Source of the DNA: Methylobacterium bullatum | GTDB taxonomy: Bacteria > Pseudomonadota > Alphaproteobacteria > Rhizobiales > Beijerinckiaceae | DNA: 64,000 nt | Assembly: GCA_902712845.1 (NCBI GenBank) | Contig: LR743504.1 | Coordinates: 1,214,001-1,278,000, forward strand | Direction: 5' to 3' | Shown here: positions 38,034 through 47,304 of the stretch, piece by piece | Numbering within the stretch: position 1 is the stretch's first letter | Layout: each line of letters begins with the position of its first letter | Notes under the pieces: generated by a model | Database searches by the model: none | What the model was told of the DNA's origin: nothing | The model's input: the letters and a program-made list of their open reading frames with translations, nothing else | Program-made: the position numbers and the translations under genes

Positions 38034-38630
38034 ATGAGAAGCTGCGTTCGAATTCTGCCGGGTCTGGCACTCGGTCTCATGGCCGGTCCTGCCCTCGCCC
38101 ATACCGGGCAGGGCGATGCGTCGGGCCTCGCCCATGGGTTCCTGCATCCCCTGACCGGTCTCGACCACATGCTCGCCATGGTGGCGGTGGGCCTCGTCGC
38201 CGCCCAGGTCGGCGGCCGGGCGATACTCCTCGTCCCGTTGTCGTTCATTGGCATGATGGTGGTGGGCGGCGCTCTCGGCGTGGCCGGCGTGGGGCTCCCG
38301 CATGTGGAGACCGCCATCGCCCTGTCCGTGGCCGTGCTCGGCGCCGCCGTCGCCCTGCGGCTGACGATGCCGGTCGCAGCGGCCATGGCCCTCGTAGGCG
38401 TCTTCGCGGTGTTCCACGGCCATGCGCACGGTGCCGAGATGCCGGAGGCGGCCTCCGGACTCGCCTATGGCGCCGGCTTCGTGGCCGCCACCGCCCTGCT
38501 CCACGCCGCGGGCCTCGGTCTCGGCCTCGGCATGGGGCGTCTCGGTGAGGGGAATGGGCGTCCGGTCCTGCGTGTCGCCGGCGCCGCTTTCGCCGCCGCC
38601 GGCCTCGGTCTCCTGGCCGGCGCTTTCTGA
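38034..38630 (+). CDS. HupE/UreJ family metal transporter
   Basis: 198-aa integral membrane protein with an N-terminal signal sequence (ILPGLALGLMAGPALA) followed directly by HTGQGDA and the family signature HPLTGLDHMLAMVAVGLVA (about 37-55). Histidines continue in VFHGHAHGAEMPE, and there are about six membrane segments. HupE/UreJ proteins are secondary Ni2+ (some Co2+) transporters. No hydrogenase or urease gene is adjacent. Convergent with azoR, 10 bp apart. Confidence 0.87.
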   Translation: MRSCVRILPGLALGLMAGPALAHTGQGDASGLAHGFLHPLTGLDHMLAMVAVGLVAAQVGGRAILLVPLSFIGMMVVGGALGVAGVGLPHVETAIALSVAVLGAAVALRLTMPVAAAMALVGVFAVFHGHAHGAEMPEAASGLAYGAGFVAATALLHAAGLGLGLGMGRLGEGNGRPVLRVAGAAFAAAGLGLLAGAF

Positions 38631-38640
38631 AGCCGGCGCC

Positions 38641-39264
38641 CTAAAGCGTTCGCGCCAGGGCTCCGGCCTCGGCGCGGGCCTGCTCGCGGGATTTTCGGTC
38701 GAGATCGGCTCCCATCAGACCCTTCTCCATCGCGATCTGGTGGACATCGGTGACGCCGACCATGCGCAGCCAGGTCGCCATGTAGGTCGATTGGTGATCG
38801 TAGATCTCGGCGGGGAAATCCTCGCCGATGGCGACGCCCCGCGCATTGACGACGACCGCCGTCGCCTCCAGCATTCCGTTCTGGCCGCGCTCGTCGAAGG
38901 TGAAGAGCAGATCCTTCTGGGAGACCAGATCGAACAGGTGCTTGAGCTTGTAGGGGATGGTGTAGTTCCACATCGGCACCGCGAACAGGATCAGGTCGGC
39001 AGCCTGGAACCGGGCCGCCAGGGCGCGGATCGCGACCCAGGCCTCCTCCTGCGCCGGGCTTAGGGCGTCACCCGCCAGCGCCGCGTATTTGCCGGCCAGC
39101 GCCTCCCCGTCGAAATCCGGAAGCGGTGTGTTCCAGACGTCGAGCACGTCCACCGTGCCCTCCGGATGCGTCTCTCCCCAGGCGTCCAGGAAGGCGCGGG
39201 CGACTTCGATCGACGCCGAGCGCTCCTTGCGCGGTGACGCTTCGACGTAGAGCAGATGGGGCAT
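38641..39264 (-). CDS. azoR: FMN-dependent NADH:quinone reductase / azoreductase
   Basis: 207-aa flavodoxin-fold enzyme reducing quinones and azo dyes by two electrons. The start LLYVEASPRKERSASIEVAR binds FMN phosphate. VPMWNYTIPYKLKHLFDLVS is the characteristic flavin loop, and VVVNARGVAIGE and YDHQSTYMATWLRMVGVTDV complete the AzoR pattern. Start ATG 39264. It diverges from a ring-cleavage dioxygenase-like gene with a 154-bp shared promoter region, as in quinone-detoxification loci. Confidence 0.92.
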   Translation of the reverse strand: MPHLLYVEASPRKERSASIEVARAFLDAWGETHPEGTVDVLDVWNTPLPDFDGEALAGKYAALAGDALSPAQEEAWVAIRALAARFQAADLILFAVPMWNYTIPYKLKHLFDLVSQKDLLFTFDERGQNGMLEATAVVVNARGVAIGEDFPAEIYDHQSTYMATWLRMVGVTDVHQIAMEKGLMGADLDRKSREQARAEAGALARTL

Positions 39265-39418
39265 GCGCAGGGCTCCAATGGCGGTGAGCAGAGGGATGTA
39301 TCGCGCATCCCGCTCCGGTCCAGCGTCGGGCCGCTTTCCTGGATGATCGGGGGGGCATCGCATTCCGTGGACCGACGACCCATTTCAGCGGGACATCGTC
39401 ATTCGCAAGGACAGGCCG

Positions 39419-40354
39419 ATGCACCTCACCGGACTTCACCACCTCACCGCCATCACCGCGCGCGCCGCCGACAACGCGGCCTTCTACACGCGGATTCTCG
39501 GGCTGAGGCTCGTGAAGAAGACGGTGAACCAGGACGACGTCTCGGCCTACCACCTGTTCTACGCAGACGGCATCGCCGCGCCCGGCACCGACATGACGTT
39601 CTTCGACTGGCCGGCGCCCCCCGAGCGCCGCGGCACCGACAGTATCGTCCGGACGGCGTTCCGCGTCTCGGGAGAGGGCACGATCGCCTGGTGGCGTGAA
39701 CATCTGGCCCGCGAGGGTGTGACGCATGGAGAGCCGGTCCTGCGCGACGGCCGCCTCACCCTGGATTTCGAGGATGCGGAGGGCCAGCGCCTGATGCTGG
39801 TGGATGATGGCGGCGCCGGAGACGCCCATCCCTGGCCCGCCGGCCCGGTGCCGGTGGAGCGCCAGATCCGGGGTCTGGGACCGATCCGCCTCAGCCTTGC
39901 GCGGATCGGGGCGACGGAGGCCGTGCTCGCCGAGGTGCTCGGCATGAGCCACGCCCGGAGCTATGACGTGCCGGAGGGCGAGGTTCGCGTCTGGCAAATG
40001 GGCGAGGGAGGCGCGGGGGCCGAGCTTCATCTCTTGGAAGAGCCCGGCCTGCCGCCGGCGCGGCAGGGAGCGGGGGCGGTCCACCACGTCGCCTTCCGCA
40101 TCCCCGATGCGGATTACGGCAGTTGGGCCGACCGGCTGAAGCAGCGCCGCATGCCTTCCAGCGGGCCGGTGGACCGCTATTACTTCCGCAGCCTCTACTT
40201 TCGCGAACCCAACGGCATCCTGTTCGAGATTGCCACCGACGGTCCCGGCTTCACCGCCGACGAACCATTGGAGACTTTGGGCGAGCGCTTGTCCCTGCCG
40301 CCCTTCCTCGAAGGTCGTCGGGCCGAGATCGAAGCGGGTCTGAAGCCCCTGTGA
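39419..40354 (+). CDS. Ring-cleaving dioxygenase, VOC superfamily (MhqO-like)
   Basis: 311-aa protein with two tandem glyoxalase/VOC modules. [20 protein letters not shown] gives the first metal His, [20 protein letters not shown] the second, and [20 protein letters not shown] the Glu ligand. This matches the MhqO/PcpA-like hydroquinone dioxygenase group, which cleaves hydroquinones or catechols. It is divergent from azoR, a pairing seen in quinone-responsive regulons. Substrate is inferred. Confidence 0.86.
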   Translation: MHLTGLHHLTAITARAADNAAFYTRILGLRLVKKTVNQDDVSAYHLFYADGIAAPGTDMTFFDWPAPPERRGTDSIVRTAFRVSGEGTIAWWREHLAREGVTHGEPVLRDGRLTLDFEDAEGQRLMLVDDGGAGDAHPWPAGPVPVERQIRGLGPIRLSLARIGATEAVLAEVLGMSHARSYDVPEGEVRVWQMGEGGAGAELHLLEEPGLPPARQGAGAVHHVAFRIPDADYGSWADRLKQRRMPSSGPVDRYYFRSLYFREPNGILFEIATDGPGFTADEPLETLGERLSLPPFLEGRRAEIEAGLKPL

Positions 40355-40912
40355 TCGTAAGGTCACCGGACCAAGCAGGTTTCGCAAGAGACGAGCACTG
40401 ACCCGGATCGGCTGCGGCCGAGCGGCCGATGGAACCGGAGGCGGGCGCTCGGGCCGCCATCCCCTGCCTCGCCGGCGCGATGTTGCTCGAACGACGCGGC
40501 GAACGGACCATTCGACGCGCCGGCTGTATCCCCCACGCAAGCATCGCCCCGATTGGCGATGATCCCCTCGTCTGCATACAGCCCTCGGCAGGTAGATCGG
40601 ACCGGCTCTGCCGATGATAGTGCCCCCTCCCAGACAACTACACCACGCCAGGGATACGATCTTCCTCACCTGAAGGGGCTGCTTCTGGAGTAAGTGGAGC
40701 CGGGACACGGGCTGAAAGAGGATCGGGATAGAAAATAGCCTGAATTTCGCGGAATATACCATTGAATGTAGTTTTCATTCGAAATCGTTTCCAATTAACG
40801 AATGTTTAGTTCGTATTCGCGACAATGGACACCGGAGGCGAAACCTCCCGTCGGCAAGAGCCGCGAACAGGCCCCCGACACCCTCCCGTCCTATCGAAAT
40901 TCAGGCTGAACG
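40355..40912. other. Intergenic region upstream of the chemoreceptor gene
   Basis: 558 bp without a supported gene. The distal half (about 40730-40830) is AT-rich (AATATACCATTGAATGTAG and nearby) and probably holds the promoter of the chemoreceptor. The proximal part is GC-rich with only unconvincing frames, which could be the remains of a lost gene. Confidence 0.4.
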
Positions 40913-42598
40913 ATGTCGAAGTTATCGATCGCAAAGAAGTTGGGATTGTTCTCAGGTCTCGGCATTCTCCTGGCGGTTGGATTGGTCGCCAACCAGTGGA
41001 TGGGCAACCAAAGGATCACTCAGTCGATCGAAGCCGTCAGTCGCGAGCAGACGATCCTCGACGGCATCAAGAACGCGCAGCTCGCCCTGTCCCAGATCCA
41101 GGTCGCCTTCCGCGACGCCCGCCTGTCGGACACGGAGGAGGCCTACAAGGACGCCGTCGGTCGGATCAGGACGAGCTTCGATTCAGCCCATGAGGGACTC
41201 AAGGCACCGATCCGTATCGCCCTGAAGCCCGACGTCCTCAAAGACATCGATGCCGGGCTGGCGCAGTTCACGGAACTCGCCCTCAAGTCGGCGTCCACCA
41301 TCACCTACGACCAGGGTCGCAAGAGGGTCGACGAGGCGGCCCTGGCGGCGTCTGGGGAACAGCGGAATGGCGCCCGCAGGAAGGCCATCGTCGCCATCGA
41401 GCAATCGTTGTCCAATGCGCAGCGCTTCACGGACGAGGCGCGGCTGTCGTCGATGGGCGCCGTGGAAACCGCCACCCTGCTGGGCCTCGTGATCGGAGCC
41501 GTGGCAATCCTCCTTCAGGGCGGGTCGGCCCTCTTCTCCATGATGACGGTCGCCCGCCCGATCCGCGGAATGACGGAAGCGATGAACCGGCTTGCCGCTG
41601 GCGATGTCGAGGTCGCGATCCCGGACCGGACACGCACGGACGAACTCGGTGCCATGGCGGGCGCGGTGCAGGTGTTCAAGGATGGCATGATCCGCAACCG
41701 CGCCCTCGAGATCGAAACCGAGCGCCTGCGCCTCGCCGCGGAGACGGAACGCAAGGTCGGCATGCATACCCTGGCCGACGAGTTCGAGGCGGCGGTCGGC
41801 GGGATCGTGAGCATGGTGTCCGCGGCGGCAACCGAGATGCAGGCCACGGCCTCGCAGCTGACGGCTTCCGCCGAGGAGACGTCGGCGCAGTCCAGCGCAG
41901 TCCTGACGGCCGCGGAGGAAGCCTCGGCCAACGTCACCGCCGTGGCCGGCTCGGCCGAGGAACTCGGGGCTTCGGTGGCGGAGATCGGCCGACAGGTCGC
42001 TCGTTCGGCGGAGATGACGGCCGCCGCCGTCCGCGAGGCGGAGCAGACCGCACTGGCGGTCGCGGAACTCCGTGAGGTCGCCGCCAGCATCGGCGACGTC
42101 GTGAACCTGATCTCCAACCTCGCCGGCCAGACAAACCTCCTCGCCCTCAATGCGACGATCGAGGCGGCGCGGGCCGGAGAGGCGGGCCGGGGCTTCGCGG
42201 TGGTCGCCTCGGAGGTGAAGGAACTCGCCAACCAGACCGCCAAGGCGACGACGGAGATCTCCGCGAAGATCGCGGCGATCCAATCCTCGACCCGCCAGGC
42301 GACCAGCGCCATCGACGGGATCTCCTCGACGATCCACGGGATCGACGAGACGGCCGCCGTCATCTCCGCATCGGTCTCGCAGCAGGATGCCGCGACCCGG
42401 GAGATCGCGGGTTCGGTGGCGCAAGCCTCCATCGGCACCGGCGAGGTCAGCGCCAACATCACCGGCGTCGCCCGAGCGGCGCAGGAGACCGGCGCCAGCG
42501 CCGGCCAGGTGTTCACCGCCTCGTCGGAACTGGCGCGGCAGGCCGAACGGCTGAGCTTGGAGGTGCAGAAGTTCCTCCACACGGTCCGCGCCGCCTGA
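40913..42598 (+). CDS. Methyl-accepting chemotaxis protein
   Basis: 561-aa transmembrane chemoreceptor. TM1 is about 10-28, a periplasmic helical sensor region (about 30-180) resembles a four-helix-bundle type, and TM2 is about 187-210 ([19 protein letters not shown]). HAMP (about 212-265; [20 protein letters not shown]) is followed by the cytoplasmic signalling domain, with the hairpin tip [16 protein letters not shown] segment ([20 protein letters not shown]) and the [20 protein letters not shown] motif. It stands alone, without che genes. The ligand is unknown. Confidence 0.93.
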   Translation: MSKLSIAKKLGLFSGLGILLAVGLVANQWMGNQRITQSIEAVSREQTILDGIKNAQLALSQIQVAFRDARLSDTEEAYKDAVGRIRTSFDSAHEGLKAPIRIALKPDVLKDIDAGLAQFTELALKSASTITYDQGRKRVDEAALAASGEQRNGARRKAIVAIEQSLSNAQRFTDEARLSSMGAVETATLLGLVIGAVAILLQGGSALFSMMTVARPIRGMTEAMNRLAAGDVEVAIPDRTRTDELGAMAGAVQVFKDGMIRNRALEIETERLRLAAETERKVGMHTLADEFEAAVGGIVSMVSAAATEMQATASQLTASAEETSAQSSAVLTAAEEASANVTAVAGSAEELGASVAEIGRQVARSAEMTAAAVREAEQTALAVAELREVAASIGDVVNLISNLAGQTNLLALNATIEAARAGEAGRGFAVVASEVKELANQTAKATTEISAKIAAIQSSTRQATSAIDGISSTIHGIDETAAVISASVSQQDAATREIAGSVAQASIGTGEVSANITGVARAAQETGASAGQVFTASSELARQAERLSLEVQKFLHTVRAA

Positions 42599-42637
42599 GC
42601 CGAAGCCCATCGCACCTGTCCCCTCCGGGGCCATATG

Positions 42638-42668
42638 CGCCGCCCGCCTCGCATTGAGGCGGGCGGCG
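42638..42668 (+). terminator. Strong hairpin after the chemoreceptor gene
   Basis: CGCCGCCCGCCTC and GAGGCGGGCGGCG form a 13-bp perfect stem with a GCATT loop, 39 bp after the chemoreceptor stop. There is no real T-tract (GTCACCTTGG), so it may act as a 3' stabiliser or a Rho-assisted stop. Confidence 0.55.
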
Positions 42669-42942
42669 TCACCTTGGCCGGCCTCCGACCGTTCCATCCC
42701 GGCGACGGCGACCGGAATGCGCGCCGAACTTCACTTCCTGCGTTTCCTTCCGCATCGTCACGAGCCGGAATCGGCACGAGGTCGCATCCCCCGTGGCGGC
42801 GATGCCTCAACTCAGAGCGATTCCAGACGGTTGGCGGTTTCGCTGCCTGCGCGCCTGCTATGCCTTGACGGGCGCGCCGCAGGTGCGAGAAGACCCGGCT
42901 GAAAGCCGAGATTCGCAAGCGAAGTTTGAGACGGACCCGTCG
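42669..42942. other. fpr upstream region
   Basis: 274 bp before fpr with no gene. A frame extends the fpr protein upstream to 42793, but it lacks family similarity. No regulatory motif was recognised. Confidence 0.35.
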
Positions 42943-43716
42943 ATGAGCAAGTTCAACGAGGAGCGTGTGCTGAGCGTCCACCATTGGACCGACACGCTGT
43001 TCTCCTTCCGCACGACCCGCGATCCCGCGTTCCGCTTCCGCAACGGCGAGTTCGTGATGATGGGCATCGAAGTCGAGGGCCGGCCCCTCCTTCGCGCCTA
43101 CAGCGTGGTCTCGGCCAATTACGAGGAGGAACTCGAGTTCTTCTCGATCAAGGTCGAGAACGGCCCGCTCACCTCGCGGCTGCAGCACCTCAAGGTCGGC
43201 GATCCGATCATGGTCGGCAAGAAGCCCACCGGCACTCTGGTGCTCGACAACCTGCTGCCGGGCAAGAACCTCTACCTTCTCGGCACCGGCACGGGCCTGG
43301 CCCCGTTCATGTCGATCATCAAGGACCCGGAGACCTACGAGCGTTTCGAGAAGGTCGTCCTCGTCCATGGCTGCCGCCAAGTCTCCGAGCTTGCCTATGG
43401 CGAGACGATCACGCAGGACCTGCCCAACCATGAGTTCCTCGGCGAGGTCATCACCGCCGGACTGATCTACTATCCCACCGTCACCCGCGAGCCCTTTCGC
43501 AACCGGGGCCGGATCACCGACCTGATGACCTCCGGCAAGTTGTTCGAGGATATCGGTCTGCCGCCGATGTCCATCGAGAACGACCGCTTCATGCTCTGCG
43601 GCTCGCCGGACATGATCCGCGACACCCGCCAGCTCCTCACCGATGGGGGCTACGAGGAGGGCAATCACGGCGAGGCCGGCCACTACGTCATCGAGAAGGC
43701 CTTCGTCGAGAAGTGA
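42943..43716 (+). CDS. fpr: Ferredoxin/flavodoxin-NADP+ reductase
   Basis: 257-aa FAD enzyme moving electrons between NADPH and ferredoxin or flavodoxin. The FAD-binding RAYSVVSANYEEELEFFSIK, the phosphate-binding PLTSRLQHL, GKKPTGTLVLDNLLPG, the NADP-binding GTGTGLAPFMSII and the C-terminal GHYVIEKAFVEK, with terminal Lys, are typical of the bacterial Fpr type. ATG 42943 (MSKFNEERV). The GTGA overlap with bioD indicates coupled translation; in E. coli, the flavodoxin/Fpr system supplies electrons to biotin synthase. Confidence 0.93.
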   Translation: MSKFNEERVLSVHHWTDTLFSFRTTRDPAFRFRNGEFVMMGIEVEGRPLLRAYSVVSANYEEELEFFSIKVENGPLTSRLQHLKVGDPIMVGKKPTGTLVLDNLLPGKNLYLLGTGTGLAPFMSIIKDPETYERFEKVVLVHGCRQVSELAYGETITQDLPNHEFLGEVITAGLIYYPTVTREPFRNRGRITDLMTSGKLFEDIGLPPMSIENDRFMLCGSPDMIRDTRQLLTDGGYEEGNHGEAGHYVIEKAFVEK

Positions 43717-44396
43717 GCACGCGTGCCCGCGCCGTCTTCGTCGCCGGCGCCGGGACCGAGATCGGCAAGACCTACGTCACCGCTTCCCTGACGCGCGCCC
43801 TGCGCCGCCGGGGAAGCGGCGTGTCGACCCTGAAGCCGCTGGCGAGCGGTGTCCCCCCCTTCGGCGATCCGTCGTTTCGCGAGAGCGACACGGCGATCCT
43901 TCTGGAAGCCCAGGGATTGCCGGTGACGCCCGAGACGGTGGAGGCCTGCTCGCCCTGGCGCTTTCTCGCACCGCTCGGCCCCGATCTCGCCGCCGCTCGC
44001 GAGAGGCGGAGCCTGCACCTCTGCGACCTCGTCGGCTGGTGCGAGGACCGGCTCCAGGGAGCGGATCCGGGGACAATCCTCGTCTTCGAGGGCGTCGGCG
44101 GCCTGATGAGCCCGGTGACGACGGCGGCGACCGGTCTCGACTGGCTCAAGGCACTGGCTCTGCCGACGATCCTCGTCTCCGGCAGCTATCTCGGAGCGAT
44201 CAGCCACGCGCTCACCGCGGCGGAGACCCTGCGCTGCAACGGACAGACGCTGCTCGGTGTCGTCGTTTGTGAAAGCCTCGGCGCGCCGACGTCGCCCGAG
44301 ACGGTCGCCGCCGCCATCGCCCGCCATGTGCCGGCTCCGGTCCTCTGCATCGCCCGCGACGGCGAATGCCCGGAGGCCTTGGTGCGGCTGGTCTAG
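43713..44396 (+). CDS. bioD: Dethiobiotin synthetase
   Basis: 227-aa ATP-dependent carboxylase closing the ureido ring of dethiobiotin. The P-loop AGTEIGKTYVTA (about 11-22) corresponds to the TDTxVGKT type with Glu-Ile in place of the usual residues, and the lysine-containing STLKPLASGV and FEGVGGLMSP follow. No other biotin gene is adjacent, which is unusual, since bioD normally sits with bioB, bioF or bioA. GTG start at 43713, overlapping the fpr stop. Confidence 0.87.
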   Translation: MSTRARAVFVAGAGTEIGKTYVTASLTRALRRRGSGVSTLKPLASGVPPFGDPSFRESDTAILLEAQGLPVTPETVEACSPWRFLAPLGPDLAAARERRSLHLCDLVGWCEDRLQGADPGTILVFEGVGGLMSPVTTAATGLDWLKALALPTILVSGSYLGAISHALTAAETLRCNGQTLLGVVVCESLGAPTSPETVAAAIARHVPAPVLCIARDGECPEALVRLV

Positions 44397-44723
44397 GCCT
44401 CACGACAGGACGTAGCGAGAGAAACCTCGATGACGAAGTCCGCCATCGACGTCTCCAGAAAGTCCGTCATTCCTGCCGATCGCGATAGTCGAATAAGACG
44501 TTCATCGACAATAAGTTGTGCGGGTTTTGATCTCAAGTTTGCCGATCTCGGCTGCCGATGTGGCAGTCGAGCGGACAGGCGTCCTCAATGCGAGGAGGTG
44601 CATGGCTTCCTCACCTCTCCGTTACTCATGAAATCCCTCCCTGGACGGTGGAGCCGCCACCGCTAGGTTCGGTCAGGCGGCGACCCGAGCGCATCCGGTC
44701 TGCCCGCGAAAGGAAACGCCCCT
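44397..44723. other. Region upstream of kup
   Basis: 327 bp without a gene. It has a moderately AT-rich part (44480-44540) that may be the kup promoter, and AAAGGAAA lies just before the TTG start. I recognised no known potassium-related riboswitch. Confidence 0.35.
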
Positions 44724-46661
44724 TTGGCCCAACACCTATCCGCCCATGGGGCTTCGGCGGAGAGCGCAGGTTCGAAGAGCGCTGATCTTCCGCGCGCCGG
44801 CCTGCCTCTTCTCCTCGGGGCGCTCGGCATCGTCTATGGCGATATCGGCACCAGCCCGCTCTACGCTTTCAAGGAAGCCGTACGAGCGGCTTCCGGCGGC
44901 GGCCCGCCCCAGGCCATCGCCGTGGTCGGTGCGGTATCGCTGATCTTCTGGGCCCTGATCCTCATCGTTTCGCTGAAATACGCGGTGCTGATCCTGCGCG
45001 CCGACAACAGGGGCGAGGGTGGCATCGTCGCCATGCTAGCACTGCTCGGCGCTCGCCATGCCAAGCCCGGCACGCGTCAGGCCGTGCTCCTCGTGGTCGG
45101 CCTCGTCGGCGCGGCGCTGCTCTACGGCGACGGCGCGATCACCCCGGCGATTTCGGTGCTGAGCGCGGTGGAGGGGCTCAAGGTGGCGGCCCCCGGCCTC
45201 GACCATGCCGTCCTGCCCATCACCATCGCCATCCTCGTCGGGCTGTTCCTGGTGCAGAGCAAGGGTGTCGCCTTCATCGGCCGCATCTTCGGCCCGGTGA
45301 TGGTGGTGTGGTTCGTCGTCCTGGCGCTCCTGGGCCTCGGCGGCATCTGGCACGCGCCGCAGATCCTCGGTGCCCTCAACCCCTGGCGCGCGGTGGATTT
45401 CCTGGTCCATGCCGGCTGGCACGTGAGCTTCGCCATGCTGGGCGCGGCCTTCCTCGCAGTCACCGGTGGCGAGGCGATGTATGCCGATCTCGGCCATTTC
45501 GGCGCGAGGCCCATCCGCCTCGCCTGGTTCGGCCTCGTCCTGCCGGCCCTCGTCATCCATTATTTCGGTCAGGGCGGCCTGCTGCTGGTCTCACCCGACG
45601 CCATCGAGAACCCGTTCTACCGCCTCAGCCCGGACTGGGCCTATTACCCGCTGATCGCTCTTGCGACGCTGGCCACCGTCATTGCCTCGCAGGCCATCGT
45701 CTCGGGCGTGTTCTCGCTTACCCAGCAATCGATCCAGCTCGGCTTCCTGCCACCCATGCGGGTGATCCACACGGCGCGCGAGGAGCGCGGGCAGATCTAC
45801 GTGCCGGTGATCAATTGGCTGATGGCGGCCGCAACCCTGACGGCCGTCCTCACTTTCGGCTCCTCCGACAAGCTGGCCGGCGCCTACGGCATCGCCGTGT
45901 CGTCGCTCATGGCCATCACCACCCTGCTCGCCGCTCTGGTGGCGCTGAAATGGGGCTACACCCCCATCGCGGTCTTCGCGGTCAACGGCTTCTTCCTCGC
46001 CATCGATCTCGTCTTCCTCGGCGCCAACAGCGTGAAGCTGTTCGAGGGCGGCTGGTTTCCCCTGGTGCTGGCCGGCTTCGTCGCCTTCCTGATGCTCACC
46101 TGGCGCAAGGGAAACATCCTGGTGGAGGAGGTCCGCGCGACGTTGCGGCAGCCCGAGGCGGAGTTCATCGAGCAACTTCGCCGCGCGCCGCCGATCACCC
46201 TGCCGGGCAATGCGGCCTTCCTGTCCTCGGCCACAAGCGGGATCCCGCTCCACCTGTCGCGCTTCGTCGAGCGCAGCCATGCCCTGCACAAGCGCATCCT
46301 GCTCGTCACCGCCCTCTACGAGGAGGCGCCGAGCGTGCCGCGGACCGAGCGCGCCGAGGTGACGGAGATCACCCCGGACATATTCCGCCTCGTCCTGCAT
46401 TACGGCTTCATGGAAGACGCCTCGATTCCCGACGGGCTTCGATGCGCCGTCGAATGCGGGACCCTGCCGAAGGAGTTCCTCGACGACCTGACGATCTTCA
46501 TCGGCCACGAGACCATCATCCCGAAGAGCGACGACCGGGGCATGGCGACATGGCGCGAAACGGTCTTCGCCTTCCTCCTGCGCAACGCCGAGACCACCGG
46601 CGCGCAATTCTGCATCCCCACTCGCCAACTCGTGGAGGTCGGCACCGAGATCGAGATCTGA
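44724..46661 (+). CDS. kup: Low-affinity potassium transporter Kup
   Basis: 645-aa K+/H+ symporter with about 12 membrane helices and a C-terminal cytosolic domain (about 455-645). The signature GALGIVYGDIGTSPLYAFKE lies at about 30-49, and LRADNRGEGGIVAMLAL, LLYGDGAITPAISVLSAVEG and TGGEAMYADLGHFG follow. It starts at TTG 44724, with AAAGGAAA upstream; the next internal starts would lose conserved sequence. It ends immediately against the convergent small secreted gene (no spacer). Confidence 0.94.
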   Translation: MAQHLSAHGASAESAGSKSADLPRAGLPLLLGALGIVYGDIGTSPLYAFKEAVRAASGGGPPQAIAVVGAVSLIFWALILIVSLKYAVLILRADNRGEGGIVAMLALLGARHAKPGTRQAVLLVVGLVGAALLYGDGAITPAISVLSAVEGLKVAAPGLDHAVLPITIAILVGLFLVQSKGVAFIGRIFGPVMVVWFVVLALLGLGGIWHAPQILGALNPWRAVDFLVHAGWHVSFAMLGAAFLAVTGGEAMYADLGHFGARPIRLAWFGLVLPALVIHYFGQGGLLLVSPDAIENPFYRLSPDWAYYPLIALATLATVIASQAIVSGVFSLTQQSIQLGFLPPMRVIHTAREERGQIYVPVINWLMAAATLTAVLTFGSSDKLAGAYGIAVSSLMAITTLLAALVALKWGYTPIAVFAVNGFFLAIDLVFLGANSVKLFEGGWFPLVLAGFVAFLMLTWRKGNILVEEVRATLRQPEAEFIEQLRRAPPITLPGNAAFLSSATSGIPLHLSRFVERSHALHKRILLVTALYEEAPSVPRTERAEVTEITPDIFRLVLHYGFMEDASIPDGLRCAVECGTLPKEFLDDLTIFIGHETIIPKSDDRGMATWRETVFAFLLRNAETTGAQFCIPTRQLVEVGTEIEI

Positions 46662-46970
46662 CTATTCGGCGTCCGGGCTGCGCGGCATCCGCGCGGCCAG
46701 GCATTCGCGCATGGCGTCCTCGATCCTGGCCGCCTTGGCGTTGCCGTAGGAGGCGACGTCATCAATGCATTTCAGGAAGTAGCCCGCGGTGAAGCTCTCG
46801 CTGACGCCGTTGAACGACTTGCCGAGACGCGAGGCGATCTGCATGCGGTCCATGGCCGTACCCTTGCTCCATTCCGTGAGCGGGTCGTTCATCGACAAGG
46901 CTTGTGCCGGGGTGGATGTCAGGAGCGTCGTCGCCACGAGGACGGCACCGGCAGCTCTCTCGTCGATCAT
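46662..46970 (-). CDS. Small exported protein, unknown function
   Basis: 102-aa protein with an N-terminal signal peptide (AAGAVLVATTLLTSTPAQA, cleavage after AQA at about residue 24). The mature part has two cysteines in a helical pattern (AGYFLKCIDDVAS and AMRECLAAR), which could form one disulfide. The overall look resembles small acid-stress periplasmic proteins of the HdeA-like kind, but this is only a resemblance. Its TAG abuts the TGA of kup on the other strand. Confidence 0.62.
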   Translation of the reverse strand: MIDERAAGAVLVATTLLTSTPAQALSMNDPLTEWSKGTAMDRMQIASRLGKSFNGVSESFTAGYFLKCIDDVASYGNAKAARIEDAMRECLAARMPRSPDAE

Positions 46971-47304
46971 CTCGTATCCTCCCCCCGATCACGCCGGTTG
47001 ATCCGTAGTTCCTTCGACACAGGCTTTCCGGGGAATAGCGAAACCTTCTCGCCTAGACAATAATCTCCAGTCATCGACGCGTATTGTGGCATTTCTCATT
47101 ATAAGTAATTATTATGTAATCTGCCGTCCGACTCTGATGGTCTTCTCCCGTGCGGACTGTTGCTAAAGCGTTGCCGCCGATCCGGTCCTCCCCGCGCAGT
47201 CCTCACGCAAGTTGCGCCGGTCACCCTTGCATCCGGCCCCCCGGCACCGCACAGACCGGACGGCGTTCTTCTCATCTATCCAGCCGGTCGCAGGACCATT
47301 TTCC
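46971..47304. other. Divergent promoter region, small exported protein and histidine kinase
   Basis: 334 bp between divergent genes. The stretch at 47035-47125 is distinctly AT-rich (TAAGTAATTATTATGTAATC), which suggests promoter elements. No gene or RNA was recognised. Confidence 0.45.

Noticed and set aside
40251..40637. 128-codon minus-strand frame after the dioxygenase gene
   Set aside because: Arginine- and serine-rich, no family pattern, overlaps the end of the clear dioxygenase gene.
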